From positions 1,578,741 through 1,642,740 of the forward strand of contig VCAZ01000014.1 in NCBI GenBank assembly GCA_005784505.1: 64,000 nucleotides of DNA, read 5' to 3'. Of this stretch, positions 33,308 through 45,597 are shown in pieces. The notes below the pieces were generated by a model, which was not told the DNA's origin, did no database searches, and saw only the letters and a list, made by a program, of their open reading frames with translations. A program made the position numbers and the translations under genes. Within the stretch, counting starts at the first letter, position 1, and each line of letters opens with the position of its first letter. The stretch comes from Bagarius yarrelli. Its lineage: Eukaryota; Chordata; Actinopteri; Siluriformes; Sisoridae.

Positions 33308-36300
33308 CAGCTCAGAGTTTTAGCCCACAGAGGTTCTAGTATTTTGGAGACTGCAATATTTGCAAATATGAAACGTCTGGATGTGGATAATTCCACTAAG
33401 GTGCTGATGTGTGTCATGTCATGTCCAACAGACAAGCTGACACATGCTAGTTAATGGATTTGGAATTGCTATAATTGTGAGCACACATGCTCTGGGAGAC
33501 GGCTGCGATACGATTGGATGCACATAATGAAAGTGGCACACGCCTGTGATTGAATCAACAGAAAGCTGCACAAATCAGCAGGCTTGTTTATCGAAGTACG
33601 TGTAGAACAAGTTGATCGATTCAACAAACAAATGAAATCGCTGTTGTTGTTTTTTTTTTGTTTTTTTTTACAGTGAAAACGAATGCCGTCTTAATGACCA
33701 AACTAGTAGCCTTGATCATGTAGGATCCCAAATAGTGTTCTAGTCTTCGGTAGTGTTGGGTTACTGTTCCACCTGTACAATAAAAGGGGAAAAAATGATT
33801 TGATTCCCTGTTTATTTTGTACATTTGAAATGATCAATCTATAATTTTAATAGTTGGTTTATTCTTACAGTGAGAGATGGAATAACATCAGAAAACATCT
33901 AGAAAACACGTTTCAAAATAGATTTAAATGTTATATATAAGAGAAATAAGAATTTTACACCTTTGCAAAACAAGACTTAGGACAAGTGGTAAAACACTTG
34001 TTGGTAATCACAGAGATCAGATGTTTCTTGTAGTTGGCTACCAGGATGGCACATGCCTCAGGAGGGATTTTGTCCCACTCCACTTTGCTGACGTTTGGCA
34101 AGTCGAACCTTTAGCTCCCTCCACAGATTTTCTATAGGATTAAGGTTTGGACACTGGTCGGGCCACTTCAGGACCTCATTGTGCTTCTTCTTGAGCCACT
34201 CCTTTCTTGCTTTGGCTTTGTGTTTTGGGTCATTGTCATGCTGATATAATCTTCCATGAACCATTTTCAGTGTCCTGGCTTAGGGAAGGAGGTTCTTACT
34301 CATGATTTGATGGTACATGACACTGAACATCGTCCCTTCGATTCAAAAAACTAGTCCTGTCCCTTTAGCAGCAAAACATCCTAAAAACATGTTTCCACCT
34401 CCATATTTGACGGTAAGGATGGTGTTCTTGGGGTCATAGGCAGCATTCCTCCTCCTCCAAACACGGTGATTTGAGTTGATGCCAAAGAGCTCGCTTTTGG
34501 TCTCATCTGAACACAACACTTTCACCCAGTTCTCCTCTGAATCATTCAAATGTTCTCTGGTACACCTCAGAATTTCAGTCCTTAGTGTGGTAAAGTAACT
34601 TTGGTCCAAGCTGCCTTGAGATCATTGACAAGATCCTCCCATATAGTTCCTGGCTAATTCCTCGCTGTTCTCATAATCATTAAAACTCAACAGTTGAGAT
34701 CTTGCATGGCGTCCCAGACTGAGGGAGATTGACAGTTATTGTGTTTCTTTCATTTGTAAATAATTGCAATAATAGTTTTCACCTTTTCATCAAGCTGCTT
34801 GTCGATGGTCTTGTAGCCCATTCCAGTCTTGTATAAGTCTACAATCTTGTCCCTGACATCCTTGGACAGGTCTTTGGTCTTGGCCATGGTGGAGAGATTG
34901 GTATCTGATTGATTGATTGCTTCTGTGGACAGGTGTCTTTTATACAAATAATGAGCCGAGATTAGGAGCACTAACTTTAAGAGAGTCCCTTTAAGAGAGT
35001 CCCAGTGCTTCTAACTTCAGCTTGTTACCTTTATATAAGACACCCGGTAGCCAAATTGTTGCTGATTGTTAGGGGATCAAATATTTTACAGAAATAAAAT
35101 GAAACCTTTTTTGAAACATGTTTTTCTGGATGTTTTTGTTGTTATTCTGTCTCTCGCTGTTAGAATAAACCGACCATTAAAATTACTGACTGTTCATTTC
35201 TTTGTCAGTGGGCAAACATACAAAATCAGCAGGGGATCAAATATTTTTCCCCCTTTACTGTATCTAGGGTACAAACTAAACAGATTATTTCCCCCCTTTA
35301 GGAGTGTTTCTTGTAAAGCTCGGCACCCAGTGTGCGATTTTTAATATTCTTTTGTGATTGTATTGTCTATAATTTATGGAAACAAGCATTTTGATCAATC
35401 TTGTGTTTTTATGAATTCTGTTAACTGGAACGAACAACTACATCAGCGCAATTTAATCATAAAAGCTGGAATCAAACATCCGAATGTAGCTTTAATCTTT
35501 GGCCTAGTTCGTGGAAACGTATTTCAGTTTTATTACTTGTTTTGCCTGGAAGGCACATAACAATATAATAAAAAACGTAAGTCGATAGATATGCATATGC
35601 GTTTTTGTTTGTTTTTAATCCAAGCAGCTACTTTAATTTAATTAAACTTTTTTAGCAGATGAAAGCTAAACTGTGTTTCTGGAGTTTTAGAAACACTGAC
35701 AGGCCTAAATGTAAACGTAAATGCCTTTATTTGTCACATAGACTTTTTACAGCACAGTGAATTTCTTTGTATATCCCAGCTAGGTAAGTTGGGGTCAGGG
35801 TCAGCTATGACCCCCCTGGAACAGGAAGGGTTAAAGGTATTGCTCAAGGACCCAACAGTGGCTGGAGGCGTTGGGGCTTGAACCCAGGTCTTCAGATTAA
35901 CAACTCGGGCTAGCGGTGGTGGGGCTTGAACCCAGGTCTTCCTGGTCTGTAGATCAACAACTCAGGGACTTGAACCCAGGTCTTCCTGGTCTTCATATCA
36001 ACAGCATAGGATTTCAGTGGTGGGGCTTGAACCCAGGTCTTTCTGGTCTTTGCATAAACAACTCAGGGGCTTGAACCCAGGTCTTCTTGGTCTTCAGATC
36101 AACAACTCAGGCTAGTAGTGGTGGGGCTTGAACCCAGGTCTTCCTGGACTTCAGATCAGCAACTCAGGCTGGCGTTGGTGGGGCTTGAACCTAACAACTT
36201 AGTGCCATAACCATTTGAGCCACCACTGTTCTGTAAAGTGTATATTTTTGTGAAATTTCCATAAAGCCCTGAGATAAATCGATGTCGAATCTGGAAGTTT

Positions 36301-39300
36301 ATTGCAACAGATAATTTGGTCCTTTTGTGTTTGTTCCAAAGCTACATGATTTTTTTTACAGTTTTTTTGTTGACAGATTGGTGGCGTGATTTATTTGACT
36401 TTTTATTTATTTTATATTTTCATGTGTTGGAAATCAGAAATATTGGTAATTTTTTTAAATGTCTGAAGGGAACATTCATTGCATTTACGTTAATTCTTAT
36501 GAGAAAATTTGTATCACAATACAGACTCTCACCTTAAGAACTTGCCTCCAAAACCGATTCACTTCGTTTGCAAAGATTCCGCTGAAATAAGAAACAATAC
36601 ACAAAAATACACAAAAACTGTAAATCTACATTAAAAAAAGGGAGAAATAAACACAAATACTTAAATCATAAATCAAATGTAAGCTAATCTAAAACAATTA
36701 AAAAGAAGAATTAGAAGAAAAAAGCCAGAAACCGAAGAGCTTCGATCAAATCTTGGGGTGTAAATGGTTCCAAAAGATACCGAGGGGCCAAACCAGGTAT
36801 CTGAACCCTCATAGGAATCCAGTGCAAGATCGCAATTTAATCAATGCCTAAAAAAACAAACAAACGTGAGAATCTATTCAAATGATTTACGAACAATCTT
36901 GAAAATAACCTTTACTCTACAAAAATTAAGTATGAAAGCATCTATAAATATTAATGAATATGCAAATCAGAAACACCCCCACATTTACCGACTGTTCTGA
37001 TCCGCCAGAAAGAAATGTTACATAAAATCCAGTTATATAAAAATCTCTAACCGGCTGATTAAACCATTAATGATAATTTTATTTTGTAGTGGTGCTTAAT
37101 AACTGTATCCAGGAACTCTAAACCGATGAGATGTGTGGTTTATACTTTAGTATTAATACAAGAATAAAAATTACATGACTTTTCTGTATATTTACCTGTA
37201 GTAGTTTTATTTTTGCCTAATTTCTGTTAATAAATAATAACCACTGGGGCATCCATTTATTTCCCCCACCCTACAGCTCAATTGCACCGGAGTTTAGAAT
37301 GACATAAGCTGCCTCCCATATGACTTACTGCACATTTTGTCCACTTTACTCCAACAGTGTCGTCGGCCATCTTGAAAATGTTTTTTTTTATCCAGCATGA
37401 TCACCTTTTCTGCAAAAGTGGTGGCGTTAAATCTGATTAAATTTTTTATTTTTTTTTTATTTGTTTTTTTGTTTTTCAGACAGCAATGTACGCTATCGCG
37501 GCTGCTTCAGAAGACCCGAGAACACCAGCGTGGCGTCTCTGATCCGTAATGTTAAACCAAACCTGACCTACCAGATGTGCATTGAAGCCTGCATGGACAA
37601 GGTGCTAAATGCCTACTGTCCTCTACCTCGCTTTTTAAAATGTCTGACCAAAAGTATTCAGGACACCTGACTATCACTTCCTTTTTTTATTTAACTTTTT
37701 CTTCTATAATAACCTTCACACATCTTTCCACTAGATGGTGTCCAAACTCGGTCCTGGAAGGTCAGGGTGTCCTGCAGAGTTTAGCTCCAACCCTAATTAA
37801 ACACATCTGAACCAACTAATCAAGATCTTGCTAGGTACACTTGAAACTTACAGGTAAATGTGTTCAGGCTGATTGGAGCTAAACTCTGCAAGACACCGTC
37901 TCTCCAGGACCGAATTTGCCCACCCCTGCACTAGATTGTGTCATGGATTCCGGATTTGTTCATTCAGTCACATTAGTATTAATGAGATTAGACACTAATA
38001 TTAAGATGAGGAGGTTTGGGGTTCAGTCAGGGTTCCAGTTCATCTCAAAGGTGTTCAGTATTAAGGGTTGAGTCAGAATCAAGGCTCAGTACAGGACACT
38101 TCAGTTCTTTCACTCAAAAACATCCAGAAAACAGCATGTCTTCATTGAGATCAGGGGATTTGTGCACAGGGACATTGTCATGCTGGAACAGGTTTTGTGT
38201 CTTTTAGTTCCATTGAGGGAATAATGTAACACTACAACATTCTAAACCACGGCATGATTTAATTTGGAAAGGACATTTTGGTCATATAGTCTATCACAGG
38301 ACGATTAGCATTGATTTCTCTTTCTCCTGGCTGGTGTCTGTCCCCGTATTTCTGCTTTCTGCTGCAGCCTTTTTGAAAACAATCCTGCTTGTTTAGATCC
38401 TAATGTGGCCCTTAAGACTATCAATTAATGCTATAATCAATTGTGCACGCGGTGTTATTCCGGGGTAATTGTAGAACCCGCGGCGAGACGCTAATGCTTT
38501 GCTACGCTTCGCCTACAGGATCAATTGATTGTCAACCGAGAAACTAATTTTGGTGTTAAAAAAAAAAAACGCTGTCTGCTAATGGAACCTAAAAATAAAC
38601 AGAACAGCATGCGGTGATATACAGAGAAAAAAACCCCCCACAAAGATCTTACAACTGTCTGAGTCTTTCTGTCTTTCTCTCATTAGGAGTTTCCTCTAGC
38701 CCTGCTGAGCACTCTGGAGTGTTTCTGTGGCTACGCTACTCCTCAGTTCTCGCTTCATGATCCAGTGACGGAGGAACACTGTGCTCCGATTAACAGCAGC
38801 CTGACCGCCGAAAAACTGCAGACAGGCTTCCTAAAGGTCTATCAGACACCTGTGCAGGGTAAAATCAACACAAACAAACGAACACGCAAAATGTTGCAAA
38901 AGTTTGTGCCCCTTCTTCTTCGAATAAACCTTGTACGAAATAATGACATCATGTAAAAATGATATCAAATCAAATTAAAGATAATGTGACACCATTTTAC
39001 TGCAAAATATCATTCCTGAACATTCGCTAACATTATAGCATTTGGCAGACGTCCTTATCCTACATTTATCTCTTTTATACAACTGAGCAATTGGGGATTA
39101 AGGGCCTTGCTCAGGGGCCCAACAGTGGTGGCTTGGTGAAGCTGGGAATCGAACCCACAATCTTTGGGTTGGCAATCCAACACCTTAACCATGAGCCACA
39201 ACTTCCAGCAGCTAATTACAGGATTTTAACTGCTTTTACTTGTTCGGTTTTCTGACATCTTTGGTGTAAATGTTTTTTGTTTTCTGATTGGTCGGTTTGT

Positions 39301-42300
39301 TATTAATTGTTATTATAAATTGTTCACCTCTTTTCTATTTGACTCTTATCAAACAATAGTTTAAGACCCATATGTGTTTTTAAACAAACGTTTTTCATAT
39401 TTATTCGCACTCATTCACCCATGATAACCTTTACACTTGTGCTAACGTGTAACGTGGACTTCACTGAGGCGAGATGTGTTAAACCCAAGGTGCAGTTTAT
39501 TTACAATGTGACTATTTACAAGAACACCAGACGAACAACAAACGTTAACTAGACTAGACTTAACCTGATTAAACAGAAACATGAACATGAACATGAACAC
39601 TAGCATGGAAACTTAGCATCGACAAGAACTCACCAAAGTGTTACATGCACAAACACTAAATAATAATCCCCAAAAGACAGGACAAACACAAGGGCTATAA
39701 ATACACACGGAACTCATTAACAAAAACAATACACACCTGAACCAATGAATAAGACATGATAATCAACAAGACTCAAGGACAAAGGGAAGCAAAGGACAGG
39801 AAAACAAAACAGAAAGTAAAGAAACAGCTAGCTAGCATAGCTTAGCCTAGACATAAAATAATAAACATGAAACAAAAACAACACCAGGATTTAATCCAAT
39901 AATATTTGTGAGAACAGACAATAATGTTGACTCACTTACCGTTTTTCCTTCTTTGTCATTAAGGATCATTTCTTTGTCTTTGTCTTTCTATGTCTTAAGC
40001 TATGTATTAAGCTCAGCTATAAGTCCTGTCCCAGAACCCACATTACGCCCTTCCACATAGTTCCTCCACATAGTGTGCAATTTTAGATGTGCAGACTTTA
40101 CATTTACGTTTACAACTTTTGGCAGATGTCCTTATCCAGAGCGACTTACATTTATCAATTGAGGGTTAAGGGCCTTGCTCAGGGGCCCAGCAGTGGCAAT
40201 TTGGTGGTGCGGGGAATCAAACCCTGATGTTTCAATTAGCAGTTCAACACCTTAACCATTGCGCTAAACCTTTTTAAGGGAACAAGTGCACATGTCAAAC
40301 GTCATTGCTACACCATTGTTGCGATCCTCCTCAGATACAAAATGGCGGCGCTGTTCGCAGTATTGCTGCTAAAAATAGTATCTACATGAATAAACTTTTA
40401 CTTACACTTCACTTTCCTATCCTTGCCCATTTTGTCACGCTCTTTCGAAAAAGTCTGCCAAAACTGCTCCACTTTTCCACTTTATTTTTCCTTCATTGGT
40501 TTAAAACGTCACACCACCAGATAAAATTTGTATTCGTAATATCCTTAAGTAAAATCCACTTACACTCTGACTTACACAAAGTGTGCATTAAGGGCGCAAG
40601 TAGGCGGGGTGGAGAAGCCCACCAGCGAATTGTGTATGAGTTAAACACAGGTGGTGACCAATGCCAAAAGCAAAAGGAGATGAGAGAGGAATGCCAGCCA
40701 TCGATCTGAGAGCCAGGCGGAAGATGTGTGCGAGGGCAAGATATCCATGGCAAAGAAAGAAAGTTCTACTGCAAGATCAAAAGCGTGTCATAATGTGATG
40801 AATGTGTGTATTGTTTTTGGGGGATATAGAGTTACGTGGTAGCTAACGCTGCTACTCATAGGCAGAGAGGGAACCCACATTTAAAGGTTTTCGCCCCTTC
40901 CATGTGTTAATTTCTTGAGAGGAGCCATGTGGCCAGATAAAAGGTAGGCAAATAGTATGAGGGGGGCTAACGGGGTAAAATAAAATTGCGAAACTAATAA
41001 ATGATCATTTAAGGGTTTCAGGGTTTTAAGGGGAATTGGGTTAATGAATCAAGGTAGCAATGCGTCAACTTCCTACGCACTTGCACGCCTAAGCGGGAAC
41101 ACACAAATGAGAGGCGCAAGGGTACGGGTATTGGGACAGGACCTTAGACCTATAGCCCTATAGACTTACTCCAGTTTTAATAGTCTTTTGTAATTGTTGC
41201 TTGTCTGGCTGTACAAATAGGATTCCGATGTCACACTGTCATAATTTTAGATCTTACGACAGTCAGGACGGGTCAAAAACGGACGCACACAAGACGACTC
41301 GTCTAAAGTTTTACATCATTAATCCTTGATACATTTAGTAATTCTCGCACTGAATGCTAGCTAGCAGATACTTTGCTCATTTTGTAAAAAATAACCGAGT
41401 GTTCTTCACGCAGACTCCAGATGTACTGAGAGAAGATTCTTGCCAGAGAAATCGAGTCATGTGGTGGCTCTGTCCAGTTTTCCTGGAGCGGGAAACACCT
41501 GGGTGAGACACCTGATTGAGCTCGCTACTGGATTTTACACAGGCAGCTACTACTTCGATGGCACGCTTTATAACAGAGGTAAACACACCGCAGATATTCT
41601 AGTTAATTCGATTCATTTCACGTTTATTTCTATAGCGCTTTTAAAAATGGGCAATGTCTTGAAGCAGATTAAGTATAAGTAACAATACAAGTCCACAATT
41701 AATTTTAGAAATATATTTTCCTGAAAAAAAATGTTATTAAAATCATCCCAAGCAAGCAAACCTGGGGATTCCCTTAGATTAGGTAGTGTGATTATGAGCA
41801 GTGTCCTTTCTATAATCATATACACTCAGTAGGATTTGTATGATGGAAGTACATCCTGCTGACATCCTCAAAGTCCACATAGGGTTTGGCATCTTCGCTT
41901 TAAATACCCCAAATTCTGGCAGGGTTCTCGTCTCTTCTCACTGAAGGTCTACCAGTGCTGGCACAATCTCTGGATACCTCAGGATGGGTATAAAAATGGA
42001 AACGAGTGGAGAGAAATTAGCGTAGCTGCTGTTTATATTATTAGCAGGCACTAGCTGATAATGTGCCTGCTAATATTATGGGATATGTTATGTGTATTCC
42101 TGGCTAAAGAGATGTTTAATCTGAGCCACCCTGCTGCCTACACCAGCAGTGGAAACCTGGTGGAGCTGGGAATTGAACACCGATCTTTCAGTTAGCAGGC
42201 CAACACCTTAACCACAGTGCTACCTTTTCCCTCGTAAGTAACTTCACTACAATATAAAATCAGATAAGAATTTAACCTAATGGAACTGACTGAAAATTAA

Positions 42301-45300
42301 ACCACATTATTAAATAAACACAATTAGTGTGCAGTAAAATATTGTATTAAAAATGAGACTGTTTGCCAGATTGAGATGGTTTGGACATGCACAGAGGAGG
42401 GACATTGGACATATCATTAGGAGGATGTTGGAAATGGAGCTGGAGTGAGGAGGTAAAGAGAAAAGCCAAAGAGGAGGTATATGGATGTGATAAATGAGGA
42501 CATAAAGTTAGTAGGTGTGAGTGAAGAGGATGCAGGGGATAGGCCAAGTGGAGGTAGATGATTCGCTGTGGTGAAAAGAAAGTAAAAAGAAAAGAAGAAG
42601 AAAACTGTGACAAAAATACCACAGATCTGGAATTAATTCTTATTTTAATTTAAAATTAATGTTAAATATACACATATATAGACACCCTTTTCCAGAGAGA
42701 CATTATTTCCTGTTATACAACATGGGAAGTGGTGGCTCATAGTTGAAGCCCAGGTCCACCAGGCCACCACTGATGGGCCCCTGAGCAAGGCCCTTAATCC
42801 TCAATTGCTCAGTTGTATAAATGAGATAAATGTACGTCACTTTGGATAAGGTGTCTGCCAAATGCTGGAAATGTAAATGTAATACAACTGAACAATTAGG
42901 GTTAAGGCCCTTGCTCAGGGGCCCACAGTGGTGGCTTGGTGGTGCTAGGAATCAAACCCCAGTCTTTCTGGTATCAGTCCAAAACCTTAACCACAAAGCC
43001 ACCACTTACAAACAGTACAAACAAAATCAAAGTATTGGGACACCTGCCCGGTACACCCATAGGTGCTTTTAAACATACTTGTCCATATTTTAGTCTTCCT
43101 ATTATAACCTCTACACTTCTGCTAACGAGACTGGGTCATGTGACCTTGTGGATTTGATCGTTCAGTTCCGATAGTATGTGTGAGATCAGAGACTAATATT
43201 GAGGTGAAGAGGTCTGGGGTTCAGGCGGGGTTCCAGTTCATCCCAGTGGGGTTGAGTGGAGTCGAGTCAGAGTCAGGAACCAGAACACAAAATGTCTTGT
43301 CAATGTCAAAATCAGTGTCTTATAGTTCCAGTTGAATATAAAGACATTCCAGACAACTGTGTGCTTTAGACTTTTTTCATTGATTTGAGGCAGACACACT
43401 TTCAGACTTTCGGCCATGTGGTGTATGTTCCAGTTTAAATTATGTAGAACCGTTTTATGAATATAAATGAGGTAAATTTAATTAGCATTTTGTCTCCAGT
43501 GTAGTTGAGGCTATTTAGGAGGAAAGAATAGAAACAATATGAAGAGCATTTTTTAGAAGCAAGGTCTCCTTGAAAAATGTCCTTAAAACCTCTCATTGTT
43601 GTTATTAAAGGGTAAACAGTCCTTCACGTTTGTGTAAGGAAATAATATTGTACAAATCATCCGTCTAAGAGAAACTTTGATTTAATATATAAGCGGTTAG
43701 TTTAAATATATCAGGTTGTTCATTGGCCCACATCTTAATAACACATGGCGGCTGTAAAACTCTACAGCACAGGTGTCAAACTGTCCTGGAGGACCACCGT
43801 CCTGCAGAGTTTAGAGCCCTGATTCATTGCACCTGATCCAGCTAATTATTTTTAGGGTAGTTTAAAATAAAACATGTTTTGTGGCTTGGAATAAGGTTGA
43901 AACTGAACTCTGTAAGGTTTTGTCCCTCTAGGAACTGAGTTTGACATGTCTGCTCTACAGAAACACTGCAAACCAGAACACACGGCATGATTGATTCAGT
44001 TTCTGCAGTCGAGTCGAGTCGATTAGATTTGATTCAGATTTTAATCGCTTCCTCACTGCAAAGTCAATATAAACAAACTAAACACTTTATAGCTGTGAAA
44101 GCAGATTTAATAATCCTCACTGTTAAATTGTTTACTGATTGTAATAAATTTGATTCTAAAATCACTGAAATTGTAACAATAAATACTAGTCAGGTAGTCA
44201 GAAAGATTTTAGTCAGGAATTTAAGTATAGTTGAATGTTTCTGAAGGATTTTTATTAAACCCTTAGTAAAGATCGACCGATCTTTGGATTTTTTAGAACC
44301 GATAACGATCCCGATCTTAGCATGTTTATGTGAGCGATAACAGATATACAGTTCCGATATTTAATTATTGTTTTACTTCAGTTTTTGACTTAGTGATAAC
44401 CACAGTAGTACTAAAAGCGTTTTTATTCATAACTCCGCCAATACTGTCATTTTACTCTCTCTATAATTGAGCTATAACATAGTAGTATATATATATAATA
44501 TATATACTAAAACCAGACTAGGTTTTAGTGTAGATGTGTAGTGTAGTGCATTATGATATGTTACTTAAAGTACTTCAATTAAAGCAAATTAAGATGGTGA
44601 CACATATCGGTGGAACCGGTATTACAAAACCGATATCTGATATTTCAAAAGGCTGAAATATCAGAAAACATTGGTGAAAGATTATCGATCGATATTTAAT
44701 AATAAGTCCGGTGTATAGGAGACGCTCCGTTACTCAGATTACTAAAAACGTCTTTTTGGTTTGAGCCGTGTCTCTTGAGATCTCGCCCATGTCTGACTGA
44801 CGTCACATCCGAAACCGTTTTCCTTCTGTTCAGGCTTCAAGGGCGAGAAGGATTACTGGAAAAGCGGACGCACCATCTGCGTGAAGACGCACGAGAGCGG
44901 CAAGCGAGACATCGAGATGTACGACTCGGCCGTGTTGCTGATCAGAAACCCGTACCGCTCGCTTATGGCTGAGTTTAACCGCAAATGTGCAGGGCATCTG
45001 GGATACGCCTCGGACCAGCACTGGAAGAGCAAGGGTATTTCACCAGGCCTCCACCTTTCACTGTCTGACTGAAAAAAAAAGAGATAATAATAATATTTTA
45101 ATTTTCAACTGTTGAATTTGGCTTTCTGATTAGTGGAAAGATGCTGAATCATTTTTATTGGCAGAAGTAGCTTGTCTTTAAACATGATTATTTCTATCGT
45201 AACACTTTTGTTCGGAGGGTTTTTTTTTTGCTAATTTCAAAATATGACAGCGTTTAAGTGGCGCAATAAAATAAAATTACAATAGTAATAATAATAATAA

Positions 45301-45559
45301 TAGTAATGATTATAATAATAATAATAATAATATTAATAGTCTTTATTGTTATTGCACAAGGGAGTACAACAAAACTGTAGTTGCTCACAACAACAATAGT
45401 GCACTAAAATGTAAAATAATTAATTAATTAACTATTAAAAATAAGATAATAGAAATAAGTAAAATTGATAACAAAAACAAATACACAATACAGTAACATT
45501 TAAACATTTACCTTATTTAAAATCCACAGTGGTATTGCACATTAGTAAGGTAGTATTTA

Positions 45560-45597
<38 letters not shown>

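Noticed and set aside
40305..40709. 134-codon open frame with a YY1-type site upstream
   Set aside because: It lies inside a repeat-like DNA element with inverted ends. The peptide has no domain I recognise.
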